DNA of 20,031 bases from a virus, in IMG/VR virus record IMGVR_UViG_3300006119_000572, positions 1 to 20,031 of that record; one strand, 5' to 3'. The position numbers and the translations under genes were made by a program. Under the pieces are notes generated by a model. It saw only the letters and a list, made by a program, of their open reading frames with translations. It had not been told where the DNA came from and did no database searches. Below are positions 7,201 through 14,320 of this stretch, piece by piece (the first letter of the stretch is position 1; every line of letters starts with the position of its first letter).

Positions 7201-9065
7201 CCTGTTACTTGATTGGTAGGGGTTGTACCTGAGGTACCCGATGAACCACTCGTTCCGCTAACCCCACTAGAACCACTAACGCCAGAAGTTCCTGACGTAC
7301 CCGTTGTTCCAGATGTTCCGCTCGTAGCACTCGTTCCCGATGTACCCGTAGTACCTGAAGACCCACTTGTACCCGTAGTACCACTTGTTCCCGATACCCC
7401 CGAACTACCACTTAAGCCACTTGTTCCAGAGGTAGCTGATGTACCTGAGCTTCCTGATGTACCGCTACTTCCGCTATTACCACTAGTACCTGAAGTACCT
7501 GAAGGGGCATTTAAAGAAGTAGTTATATAAGAGTAGTTAGAAGTACCTTCTGTATAAAAAGTAAAAGGTACATTACCTGCCTTTGAATTCGTATAATATA
7601 AAACAGTATATAATCTATCCGTTGAATTCATTGCAGTACTTGGTACAAATGAATCAAAGTAATAAGAAACAACACCTGTATTATTTTGTAAATTTATAAT
7701 ACCTGAGGTAGCAATCAAGGTTGATGCACCACCTGTTGTATATTTGAATATTTGTGCGTATATAGAAAGGTTTGCGGCATTTGCTGAACTACATAATATA
7801 TTCATTTGCCATGCCCAAATACCCCCTGGTAAGGTAGTTAAATTGGGCACCCCACTATTAGTAGCAAAGGTAGCCCAAACAATATTTGAGGTGTTACCAC
7901 TAGCAGTAATTGCCACTGTCTGTTCAGCTCCACCCGTAGGGCTTGTATCCATTTGTTTATAGGTAGGAGTACCAAAAGCTGAACTTGTATTTACCGATTG
8001 ATTTAAGAAATATATCTGCCCACCACTAATACCATTCAATCCACTCGTTCCACTTGTGCCCGATGTTCCCGTTGTACCACTCGTACCCGTAGTACCGCTA
8101 GTACCACTTGTTGAACTAGAACCTGAACTACCTGATGAACCACTAGAACCACTAGTGCCGCTAGTACCCGTAGTGCCTGAAGTACCGCTTGTCGCACTTG
8201 TTCCACTAGTCCCTGTCGTTCCTGAAGAACCACTTGTTCCTGAAGAACCTGAGGTCCCGTTTGTACCTGGCTTACCATTTAGATTTACACTCCATGTAGA
8301 GTAAGTACCACCACCTATCAATAAGTTAGCAATACCAAAAACCAACAATCCCGTACTAGAGTTATAACTAGTAACATCACTTAGCTGATAATTTGTGTTA
8401 TCGTGAGAGATTATAATTGACTGCCCAGGAGTATAAGAAAGGTTTGTAGCAACCGTTAAAGAACCATTTGTTCCTAAAGTAAAACTAGTACTTGACAAAG
8501 AGAAATACTTATCCCCAGTTAAGCCTGAAGTTCCTGAGGTGCCCGTAGTTCCACTTGTACCTGCTGTAGCTGATGTTCCGCTACTACCTGAACTACCACT
8601 CGTTCCCGTTGTACCTGAGGTTCCTGTGGTCCCTGACGTACCCGATGTACCTGTAGTACCTGAAGAACCCGCTGTACCAGAGGTAGGAGTATAGTAAGAA
8701 ACATAGTTATATATTTCTACAATATCTCCCGCTAAAACGCCATTATTTAAAACAACAGTTGTATTTGTTGGTCTTGTAAAATCATTCTTGCTTAACTTAA
8801 CACCATTTACATAAATATCTATAAGGTCTGGGTTATATCCATAGGTAGAGGTAAAGTTAGTTTGACCTGCAGTTGCCGTAAAGGTATCTACATATCTAGC
8901 TGATGTACCTGCAACCCCTGAGGTGCCAGAGGTACCACTCGTTCCTGAGGTTCCTGTAGTTCCTGAGGTAATACCACTAGTAGCAGTAACAACCCCATTA
9001 TTAGCCACAAGAACGCCATTCTCATTTCTTATCTTGACCTCACCAGTAAAGTAACCTTGACTCAT
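4275..9065 (-). CDS. Giant modular tail fibre with collagen-like and YadA-head-like repeats
   Basis: A 1596-residue fibre. Modules in order: N-terminal attachment segment 1-30; Gly-Thr-Ser repeats 31-55; a beta module 56-127 (FTATAGQTNF, DIYVNGVKLSKNDF, GDIVEIYNY) widely seen in phage fibres; Gly-X-Y repeats 128-182; the insert shared with the S74 fibre 183-266; Gly-X-Y 267-348; a beta domain 349-521; Gly-X-Y 522-614; a mixed region 615-970 including GDVGIGTGG and YKLDVAGTTRLNG; YadA-head-like repeats 970-1170; an FN3-like domain 1195-1300 (GTYYYQIVAVD, SYRIYRGT); a second YadA-like array 1325-1510; and a C-terminal cap with GFLPPRGTNAQRTAI. There is no S74 domain. It follows the 180-residue protein by one base and is followed by the homing endonuclease. 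It probably forms a long trimeric fibre or appendage; the receptor is unknown. Confidence 0.88.
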   Translation of the reverse strand: MSQGYFTGEVKIRNENGVLVANNGVVTATSGITSGTTGTSGTSGTSGTSGVAGTSARYVDTFTATAGQTNFTSTYGYNPDLIDIYVNGVKLSKNDFTRPTNTTVVLNNGVLAGDIVEIYNYVSYYTPTSGTAGSSGTTGTSGTSGTTGTSGTTGTSGSSGSSGTSATAGTSGTTGTSGTSGLTGDKYFSLSSTSFTLGTNGSLTVATNLSYTPGQSIIISHDNTNYQLSDVTSYNSSTGLLVFGIANLLIGGGTYSTWSVNLNGKPGTNGTSGSSGTSGSSGTTGTSGTSATSGTSGTTGTSGTSGSSGSSGSSGSSSTSGTSGTTGTSGTTGTSGTSGTSGLNGISGGQIYFLNQSVNTSSAFGTPTYKQMDTSPTGGAEQTVAITASGNTSNIVWATFATNSGVPNLTTLPGGIWAWQMNILCSSANAANLSIYAQIFKYTTGGASTLIATSGIINLQNNTGVVSYYFDSFVPSTAMNSTDRLYTVLYYTNSKAGNVPFTFYTEGTSNYSYITTSLNAPSGTSGTSGNSGSSGTSGSSGTSATSGTSGLSGSSGVSGTSGTTGTSGSSGTTGTSGTSATSGTSGTTGTSGTSGVSGSSGVSGTSGSSGTSGTTPTNQVTGTGSASQIAYFNGTNSITSDATFTYSPTAQLLVNNSVTAASAIARGTNLTPTLTASANGDVLVGLDINPTFTNGAFTGVSNYGIRISSAFPLTNTISTVNSINTTSGVHSFVSHYLAMSPNASNGSNIVLLMGGKSRTLNNGIHVTYQHSSDGSASNFGSLNFVGVNGILTWFPTGDVGIGTGGTDSGYKLDVAGTTRLNGLQTFVGTTASDGGQLGAELLTSSGWTSTGWTGSYPSFTHTTGNTTNLTNTLAAVVGNNYAFTYTITTRTAGTITFFLGGLTFSGASSSGVAYGKATSTASLVITPTTDFDGTVVMSIKQVTAGSATTTFQNSSGTANIEVRASGASATNTFIGLNSGRFSIGINSYQNTSLGYGALSSIVSAFNNTAIGYAAGGLITSGLNNTLIGSNAGGAITTGGSNTIIGTNSGQNITTASSNTLMGTLAGSAISSGNANVLIGQQSGLSINVGTTNVAIGWQSLLNLTSSAYNIALGPQAGNNAGLSSSVLNTTSGSSIYLGMNVRASANANSNEIVIAGYNLTIGQVGYGSNTTVIGNNLTTNTAIQGNLTLGSLNPVSIGLPVATPSTTGGTLAAGTYYYQIVAVDIYGNTTTGSQEVSATTTGTTSSIALSWTAVTGAASYRIYRGTATNAQNVYYTSSTNSFTDINGTSTAGTVPTSNTTYLSRITNTGDAIINTITVGLGGGAISTNTAIGVSALKNNTTGSQNSVLGSNAGAAITTGGSNTFIGVSAGQANTTGSNNTAVGVSALFKNTTGGYNTAVGLLALYNNTTGTFNNAIGDSALAANTTGNQNNAQGHYTMYNNTTGSNNTALGNNALLANTTGSSNVIIGNIAANAATVVDNSIIIGANSQPLASSQTNQIVIGYQTTGLGSNTTIIGNSSTTQTALYGSLTLGTTSTTASALLSMSSTTQGFLPPRGTNAQRTAISSPAVGLMFYCTDTVEGLYVYTSAGWKMFTMV
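4536..5093 (-). repeat. Second YadA-head-like repeat array
   Basis: Encodes residues 1325-1510 of the giant fibre. The core at 4671-4943 is a regular 17-residue unit of the form N-T-A-x-G-x-x-A-L-x-x-N-T-T-G-x-x, a 51-base DNA period, repeated about five times before degenerating. The NTAxG spacing resembles the left-handed beta-roll of trimeric autotransporter heads. Confidence 0.75.
5556..6158 (-). repeat. First YadA-head-like repeat array
   Basis: Encodes residues 970-1170 with units such as NTAIGYAAGG, NTLIGSNAGG, NTIIGTNSGQ and NVLIGQQSGL. It is more degenerate than the second array. The two are separated by the FN3-like domain. Confidence 0.7.
7224..7502 (-). repeat. Collagen-like repeat block 4 of the giant fibre
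   Basis: Encodes residues 522-614, Gly-X-Y triplets of GTS, GSS, GTT and GVS type, just before the NQVTGTGSASQIAYFNG segment. Confidence 0.8.
8022..8267 (-). repeat. Collagen-like repeat block 3 of the giant fibre
   Basis: Encodes residues 267-348, Gly-X-Y triplets with a run of GSS units near residues 305-318. Confidence 0.8.
8268..8519 (-). other. Shared beta-rich insert (copy in the giant fibre)
   Basis: Encodes residues 183-266, the counterpart of residues 190-274 of the S74 fibre, ending in GTYSTWSVNLNG. It marks common ancestry or exchange between the two fibre genes. Confidence 0.75.
8520..8684 (-). repeat. Collagen-like repeat block 2 of the giant fibre
   Basis: Encodes residues 128-182, GTS, GTT and GSS triplets. 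Confidence 0.8.
8901..8975 (-). repeat. Collagen-like repeat block 1 of the giant fibre
   Basis: Encodes residues 31-55, a short run of GTS triplets after the N-terminal attachment segment. Confidence 0.75.
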
Positions 9066-9066
9066 A

Positions 9067-9609
9067 CTATTCTAAATTTATTGCTATAAACTCACCAGCT
9101 GATAACACCCTTGCAAATGTTAAAGTTCCTGTAGAACTTGTCCATAATACATTGTCACCAGTTGGGGTTCCTGAAGTTAAAATATTTTGTACATCTATAC
9201 CACCCCTTGTTACATCTAAGCAAGCCCTTCCAATACCTGCAGAGAAAACAACCGATGTCTCCCCACCCGTAGCAGTGTAGGTTAATCTTATAACCGTAGC
9301 TGATACATAAGTCGTAGTTGAAGGCTGACCAGCAATAATACCATTACTATTACCTGAAATCTCAATAGCCCTTGCTCTCCACTTACCCGTTAAGGTATTA
9401 AGGTAGTTAACAACCAAATCATAAGAACTTGTACCCAAGGAATATGGTTGGAAGAATCTAACAGTCTCGGTAAACACCTCAATCATATCCAACTCCATTG
9501 TCTCATCTACCCAATTATAATATTTCTCTTGGGCAAAATCGCCACCACCTAAATATAATGATATATCAGAATATTGTAATATCGCTGTAACCTGACTATT
9601 TGTATACAT
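9067..9609 (-). CDS. Putative virion structural protein upstream of the giant fibre
   Basis: A 180-residue soluble protein. The N-terminal third is helical/mixed (AILQYSDISLYLGGGDFAQEKYYNW, EVFTETVRFFQPYSLGTSSYDLV). The C-terminal half is beta-rich (TYVSATVIRLTYTATGGETSVVF, ending EFIAINLE). Its ATG overlaps the stop of the preceding gene (TAATG), and it ends one base before the giant fibre start, so the three genes form one coupled unit. Position directly before a fibre suggests a baseplate, fibre-connector or head-tail adaptor role, which is inference only. I do not recognise the family. Confidence 0.65.
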   Translation of the reverse strand: MYTNSQVTAILQYSDISLYLGGGDFAQEKYYNWVDETMELDMIEVFTETVRFFQPYSLGTSSYDLVVNYLNTLTGKWRARAIEISGNSNGIIAGQPSTTTYVSATVIRLTYTATGGETSVVFSAGIGRACLDVTRGGIDVQNILTSGTPTGDNVLWTSSTGTLTFARVLSAGEFIAINLE

Positions 9610-10148
9610 TAAAATCTGATATTAGATGTTAAAATAATGTTGTTAGCCCTATCAAGAGCTGCCTGTGAAGCAAATTGGTCACTATAACTACCAGCATTAA
9701 CTGCTATATTCTTTTCTCTATTTAAAACTAAAAGGTTCTTTGTAAAGACCACATCATTCTGTCTAGCAGGATTCTGTGCCAATATCTGACAGGCTGTATA
9801 GATTTGATTATTAGTAAACCCTACCATGGTTACAATACTCTCTTTTAAATAGGTACTTCCTTGTTGAGGATTGGTAGAGGTTAAAACTAAATCAATTCTT
9901 AAGCATAAGTCATTTGTAAAACCCGTGATAGTAATAGAGTCACTAGGATAGCTAGCAAAGCTGAAGTCTATATAATCAGTAGTACTATTAGAAGGATATT
10001 TAACTGTTGTGCCATCTATCTTATAAAGGTATAACTTTCTTGAACTAAAGGTACCCTTACCCTCTGAGGTATAAACAGAGGTATCATTAATTGTTAAGGA
10101 TGTACCTGCTACACTTTGGCTGACAGTAAAATTCGCTGTAAACGACAT
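9609..10148 (-). CDS. Putative virion structural protein, first gene of the tail block
   Basis: A 179-residue protein. The first half is beta-rich (FTANFTVSQSVAGTSLTINDTSVYT, YIDFSFASYPSDSITITGFTNDLCLRIDLVL). The second half is helical (NNQIYTACQILAQNPARQNDVVF, DQFASQAALDRANNII). It is the first gene after the long structured non-coding region and carries a TATATTTG box 15 bases before its ATG, so it probably opens the tail/fibre transcript. The next gene starts within its stop codon. The mixed fold and position suggest a tail or baseplate component; the family is not recognised. Confidence 0.65.
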   Translation of the reverse strand: MSFTANFTVSQSVAGTSLTINDTSVYTSEGKGTFSSRKLYLYKIDGTTVKYPSNSTTDYIDFSFASYPSDSITITGFTNDLCLRIDLVLTSTNPQQGSTYLKESIVTMVGFTNNQIYTACQILAQNPARQNDVVFTKNLLVLNREKNIAVNAGSYSDQFASQAALDRANNIILTSNIRF

Positions 10149-10161
10149 AGGAATATTTTAC

Positions 10162-10173
10162 ACAAATATACTA
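10162..10173 (-). promoter_or_regulatory. Bacteroidetes-type -7 promoter box for the tail block
   Basis: Minus strand reads TAGTATATTTGT, identical over 12 bases to the sequence before the gene at 3439. TATATTTG fits TAnnTTTG. It lies 14 bases before the ATG at 10148, implying a leader of only a few bases. No clear -33 TTG is seen at the usual distance. A terminator lies upstream on the same strand, which makes a new start here plausible. Confidence 0.5.
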
Positions 10174-10500
10174 AATTAATTGGTTAGGTGCATATCAGGT
10201 TTTATATCCAAGCAAAAGTTAGTTGCTGAATTTTCCTTAGCTTTATTTACAACTTGCTAATTCATAGCTCTACAATACATCCCTATATCATGGGGACTAA
10301 CGGAGTTTTTAAAACTTTGCTTGTCGGCAGTTGTCAACCTGTAAGACATTGCTACCACTTTTACCATTAGCCATATTTTCATGGTGTCAAAAGTTTCCCT
10401 ATATTTCTATAGGATGCGAAAAGCACCATGCTTTAGTACCTAGAACAGCAAACTTTCATTTAGAAGGCAGTTGTGCCTTAATAGGGAAAAACGTGTTAAA
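10174..10500 (-). ncRNA. Candidate structured RNA, second half of the non-coding region
   Basis: No credible ORF. The minus strand has several perfect short stems: AAGGCA/TGCCTT with loop CAAC (10464-10479); AAAGCA/TGCTTT with a 3-base loop (10420-10434); CCTATA/TATAGG closed by a GAAA (GNRA) tetraloop (10398-10413); and AGTTT/AAACT at about 10305-10317. The 9-mer ACAACTGCC occurs twice (10326-10334 and 10466-10474). The guide-scaffold-like segment lies at its 3' end. The strand call rests on the GNRA loop and on the orientation of flanking genes. No known RNA family is recognised. It could instead be cis-acting DNA such as a protein-binding or packaging site. Confidence 0.4.
10211..10275 (-). 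ncRNA. Segment resembling a fused crRNA:tracrRNA (Cas9 guide scaffold)
   Basis: Read on the minus strand, UAGAGCUAUG (10272-10263), UAGCAAGUU (10259-10251) and AAAUAAAGCUA (10248-10238) follow one another as in the Streptococcus pyogenes repeat plus tracrRNA, with 10/10, 9/9 and 10/11 matches by memory. The fold also matches: lower stem 10275-10271 with 10251-10247 (two wobbles), asymmetric bulge GA opposite AAGU, upper stem GCUA/UAGC, loop UGAAU. A weak nexus-like hairpin (10241-10225) and an AGCAA/UUGCU hairpin (10227-10211) follow and compete for AGC. No Cas gene or repeat array is in the window. This could be coincidence; the lower stem is short. Confidence 0.3.
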
Positions 10501-10512
10501 ACCTAACCGATG

Positions 10513-10650
10513 GCAAATAAAAAACCCACCAAATGAGAGTTGATGGGTTGATTAAAACGCTTCCATTGGAAGCAGAACAATAATACTGAGACTATTGCGG
10601 GGATTATTCAACCCGATAACGTACTCTCATTACCTTATCGGATTTGCAAT
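10513..10650 (-). ncRNA. Candidate structured 3' UTR / small RNA with kissing-loop potential
   Basis: Just after the 1211-residue gene, the minus strand can form four stems: CCGATAA/TTATCGG (10641-10635 with 10619-10613), AATAAT/ATTATT (10608-10603 with 10584-10579), a perfect GCTTCC/GGAAGC with a 3-base loop (10573-10559), and the terminator hairpin. The loop of the first (AATGAGAGT, 10631-10623) and the loop region of the last (ACTCTCATT, 10540-10532) are exactly complementary over 9 bases, so a loop-loop contact is possible. It could be a structured 3' UTR, a processed small RNA, or a DNA element. No known family is recognised. Confidence 0.45.
10514..10549 (-). terminator. Intrinsic terminator after the 1211-residue gene
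   Basis: On the minus strand the arms AACCCATCAA and TTGGTGGGTT form a 10-pair stem with one U-G wobble and a 7-base loop, followed directly by a T-run (TTTTTTATTT). It lies about 135 bases past the stop of the gene at 10684. On the plus strand the wobble becomes a C-A mismatch and no U-run follows, so the direction is clear. Confidence 0.8.
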
Positions 10651-10683
10651 GTAAAATTAGTAATTATTTTGAAACTACCAAAA

Positions 10684-13600
10684 TTATCTTCTAGCAGTTT
10701 TAGGTGCTCTAAATACATCTCTTTCTTTAGACTCTCCTGCTCTTATAATATCTTGCTCTGATAAACCTATTGCAGATAATCCATGTCCTAATGCCATGAA
10801 AGTAGAAAAGGCTCTTTCATTCATATTCAAATACTTATCAGTAGGAGTATCAAATGTAACTGTTCCTTTTCTTTTTGTAATAGGACTCGCCTTGCCTTGC
10901 TTCGTAAATTCATATTCCCCCTCTCCTACACCTTTATATGCAGCTCTTGCCTCTTCTTCTACTTGATATGCGTTTCTTACAGCAATACCATAAGCACCCA
11001 TATTAGTAGACCATTTTAAAACACCATTGTCTGTTGGTGGTGTATACTGAGGAGTAAATAATGGCTCTTTTTTAAGCCAAGTGTAATAATCTTCTCCTGA
11101 TTCTTTTTTAGACTTTTCTGAAAGCTGATAAGCTAAACGATTAAGACCATCCATACCTACTTGTTCAGCCTCTCCACCAAATCCAGAGAATATAATCTCC
11201 CTAGCAATACCTGTATAGAATTTTTGGAATTGCTTGGCAGTATACTCATATACATTATCCTTTTCAGGGTCTAATCCAAATAATTTACCTAATCCTACTC
11301 TAATACCATATCTTTCTACCCCAGCTATAATAAATGCATTAGCCGCTTGGAATGCAACGGTTTCCCCTATTGTACTAGCCAAATCAACAGATGCATATTT
11401 CTTTTGAGTGCTATTACCATTCTTTATTTGATAAATATCCTCAATCATTCTTGATTTAGTATTAGAAGCAAAGTTGTTAAATGGCATTACAATAGACTTA
11501 GCAAGCTCTGTCATTGTATCTCCATTATCATTTCTTTTAAACTTAGATTGTTGTATCTTGTTACTTACACCTTGGGTAGCATCTACCTGTTGTTCAGCAT
11601 AAGACATTGCCAATCTTCTTGTCTCATCCATTCTTAAATGCTCTGTAGGTAAATCTTTTGCAGTAACCTTAACACCAGCCTCATTCATATATTTTAAATA
11701 ATATGATAAGAATGATATTTCAGCTGACCTAACGTCCCCCTTAACAAGAGGCTTCATTGATATGTCTCTTAATGCACCTGTTCCTTTGTATACATCATCT
11801 ACTAATTTGCCGGCACCTCTTTTTAATTTGTTATACCCAGTGGTTTCAGCTGATTCCGTGGTACCTAAAAATCCCATCTCTTGCTCTCTATATCCTATGG
11901 TAGATTCTTTTATTAGTTGGATATTATCTAATTTCTTAAGTCCTAACGCCTCTTTACCATAACTACCCATTACATCTCTAAAATATTTACCCGCCTGACC
12001 CCATGTATTAAATAACACGGCTCTTTGAGAGAAATATTGAGACCATCTAGCTAATGCTTGAGGAGCACCTATATTCTTTAATGTTCTTAATGTTTTTATA
12101 AAATATAAATTACCAAGACCATCACTATTAATCTTACCTTTTTTAGCTATTGCATATTGGGTATCATACATTCTTGTAAATGAATCAGCATTTTTAACAC
12201 CACCAAATATATCATTCCACCCATTTACTTTTGTCATTTTTGAGTGAATCTTCTTGGCATCCCATGAGCCCATCTCAAACATAATATCTTGGAAAGATTT
12301 AGCTGACTTATACATAAATCTATAGTCAACTGATTTGTTATCAGGTAGCTGACCATTCTCAAGTTGTATCTCTTTGTTTCTACCCGTTTCTATTGGGTTG
12401 ATTGAATTTTTATAGTAATTGTATTCTTCTGGAGACATTGCTTCCATAGCCTTTTCTGATACCATTTTATATACCTTTGGGCTATAGTATCTTCTTGAAC
12501 TAAAATCTCCTTGCTTACCTTGAGATGCTAAAGAGAACTGAGCATATTGGTCTCTAATTTTTGAGAACTCATTTGCCATCCATTCTGCTGCCTTATGAAC
12601 ATCTGGCTCATTCTTTTTAAAGTTATCTATAAAATCATTATAGTCTTTGTAATTCTTAACATGGTCATCATAAAACTTAGATAATATGTTTGCCATTTCA
12701 ATATCATCCTGTTTCTTACTCTTAGAGTATCTTTCTATAGAGTTTTCTAGCTGACCCTTAGCATGTAAGAAATCTTCATTCTCAAATCCAGTTCTTACAT
12801 TCAATAAGTCTGAGTAAGCGCCTGTAAATATATCATGCTCAGCATCATTATCTATCTTATTCTTTTTTAAGAATTTTTCATAATCCTCTCTTAGCTTAAT
12901 TGTGGCATCATCAGCTTTTGATTTAGCCAATACCATATCTCTATATCCAGTATATTCTCTCAATGCTGATATTGCTTTTGGGTCTCCCAATAAAGCCTTT
13001 AATAATATTGGAGTATCTTCTAAGGCTTCTCTAATCTTGCCTATATCTGTTTTATACAATCCTTTTGTAGCCTCTGCTAACTTACCTATCCCATCATAAG
13101 CCTTAACAATACTAGCTACATCATTAATATTAGCAACAGTATTATTTGTAATAGAGTTATCCATTACCCTTGTTAAATAAGATAGGTCTTTTAAATCTGT
13201 AACATTTGATAAATCAGCATTAGCTAACATATCAAAATTTCCTGTAATATCTTTACCAAAATAAGACAATAGTTTATTTCTATTCTCATCTATCCAATCA
13301 GTTAAACTCATTTGAGAATACTTAGCTGTATTGTATAAATGTTCTTTTAATCTGTCTTTTTCTTCTTGTTTTAATTTTTGCTCAAAGGCATCCTTGTCTT
13401 GAGACATCATATACTCATTCATCAAGTCAGCCTCCTCCTTAGTCAATCCTAACCCTTCTACCCCAAATCTTTCTTCTGTCTCTTTTATTATATCATCATT
13501 AACAGCCTGTTCTAATCTATTTAAGGTTGTTTCTGATACCTCTCTTTCAAATGGTTTGTAGTTTTCACTACCAGCAGTTTTAGTGCTGTTAATATAATCT

Positions 13601-14319
13601 TGTGCTAATTTGTTATATTCTTTTAGCTGATCTGGAGAAAGTCTTTCAAAGTCAAGAGACTTCATTCTATTTACAAATCCTGCTGAATCAGCAAGAGATA
13701 ATTTCATATCCCCTTTAACTTTGTTTGCTATAGATAGGTCAGCCTCATAATCTTTATTTGCTATTACCTTTTCAAAATATTTAACAAATTTATTATATGA
13801 GTTTTCACTTACTCCAATAGCATTAGCTCTTCTAGCAACAGCGTCAACCTGCCTATCAGATAATCTTGCCCTTAACTTATCGTTTGATTTTAAATACTCT
13901 GTTAGTTTATTAGCAAATTGTTTTTTAGCCTCTTTATAAGCTTGTTTCTCAGCCTTTCTTTGCTCTTTTAATTGCTTAACCTTTGCCTCTCCTTCTAGTA
14001 CCGCTGCTTTTGTTTTTTGTTTACCTTCTGCAATACCCATTCTGTATCCTACATCCTCTGGCTTTCTCTTAACAATCTTATTAAATAAATCTTTAATTTG
14101 TTGTTTAATAGGTTTTATTTCTTGAAAGAAAACACTTTTATCTATAATACTAGATGCCTCTTCCATTGTAGGCATATCGCCTTTTGAAAAAAATGAAAAG
14201 TCAGCAAGACCCTTTGCAGTGTCTTCACTAACATTATATTTAGCCTGTATATCTTTTACAAGCTGATTATATCCACTTGATTCTGCTAATGGACCTTGTT
14301 TTGGAGGGCATATAGACAT
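10684..14319 (-). CDS. Large internal / ejected virion protein candidate
   Basis: A 1211-residue, highly charged, mostly helical protein with no signal peptide. Residues about 100-160 (EGEAKVKQLKEQRKAEKQAYKEAKKQ) look like a coiled coil, and further Glu/Lys-rich helices run to about residue 560. Near the C-terminus a conserved-looking segment (IVMPFNNFASNTKSRM, then TIGETVAFQAANAFIIAGV at about 983-1001 and GLGKLFGL to 1016) has amphipathic, membrane-active character. It is vaguely like the large polyvalent or internal proteins of phages that eject proteins with their DNA. Position after other large helical proteins and before tail genes fits a core or ejection protein. No lysozyme or peptidase motif was seen. 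Function is inferred. Transcription probably ends at the terminator at 10514-10549. Confidence 0.75.
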   Translation of the reverse strand: MSICPPKQGPLAESSGYNQLVKDIQAKYNVSEDTAKGLADFSFFSKGDMPTMEEASSIIDKSVFFQEIKPIKQQIKDLFNKIVKRKPEDVGYRMGIAEGKQKTKAAVLEGEAKVKQLKEQRKAEKQAYKEAKKQFANKLTEYLKSNDKLRARLSDRQVDAVARRANAIGVSENSYNKFVKYFEKVIANKDYEADLSIANKVKGDMKLSLADSAGFVNRMKSLDFERLSPDQLKEYNKLAQDYINSTKTAGSENYKPFEREVSETTLNRLEQAVNDDIIKETEERFGVEGLGLTKEEADLMNEYMMSQDKDAFEQKLKQEEKDRLKEHLYNTAKYSQMSLTDWIDENRNKLLSYFGKDITGNFDMLANADLSNVTDLKDLSYLTRVMDNSITNNTVANINDVASIVKAYDGIGKLAEATKGLYKTDIGKIREALEDTPILLKALLGDPKAISALREYTGYRDMVLAKSKADDATIKLREDYEKFLKKNKIDNDAEHDIFTGAYSDLLNVRTGFENEDFLHAKGQLENSIERYSKSKKQDDIEMANILSKFYDDHVKNYKDYNDFIDNFKKNEPDVHKAAEWMANEFSKIRDQYAQFSLASQGKQGDFSSRRYYSPKVYKMVSEKAMEAMSPEEYNYYKNSINPIETGRNKEIQLENGQLPDNKSVDYRFMYKSAKSFQDIMFEMGSWDAKKIHSKMTKVNGWNDIFGGVKNADSFTRMYDTQYAIAKKGKINSDGLGNLYFIKTLRTLKNIGAPQALARWSQYFSQRAVLFNTWGQAGKYFRDVMGSYGKEALGLKKLDNIQLIKESTIGYREQEMGFLGTTESAETTGYNKLKRGAGKLVDDVYKGTGALRDISMKPLVKGDVRSAEISFLSYYLKYMNEAGVKVTAKDLPTEHLRMDETRRLAMSYAEQQVDATQGVSNKIQQSKFKRNDNGDTMTELAKSIVMPFNNFASNTKSRMIEDIYQIKNGNSTQKKYASVDLASTIGETVAFQAANAFIIAGVERYGIRVGLGKLFGLDPEKDNVYEYTAKQFQKFYTGIAREIIFSGFGGEAEQVGMDGLNRLAYQLSEKSKKESGEDYYTWLKKEPLFTPQYTPPTDNGVLKWSTNMGAYGIAVRNAYQVEEEARAAYKGVGEGEYEFTKQGKASPITKRKGTVTFDTPTDKYLNMNERAFSTFMALGHGLSAIGLSEQDIIRAGESKERDVFRAPKTARR

Positions 14320-14320
14320 A

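Noticed and set aside
7213-8304. Plus-strand Pro/Val-rich ORFs and minus-strand Gln/Val/Arg-rich ORFs inside the giant fibre
   Set aside because: Shadow frames of the collagen-like blocks. They break off exactly where the repeats end.
10331-10543. Plus-strand 70-codon ORF in the non-coding region
   Set aside because: Runs through several perfect hairpins and the terminator, has no initiation context and no protein-like pattern.
10174-10683. tRNA, tmRNA or group I/II intron in the gap
   Set aside because: No cloverleaf with CCA-type acceptor, no tag-peptide frame, no recognisable group I P7 pairing or group II domain V; flanking genes are complete and not interrupted.
11762-13099. Plus-strand ORFs of 65-66 codons inside the 1211-residue gene
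   Set aside because: Antisense shadows of a long, clearly coding frame, with no motif.
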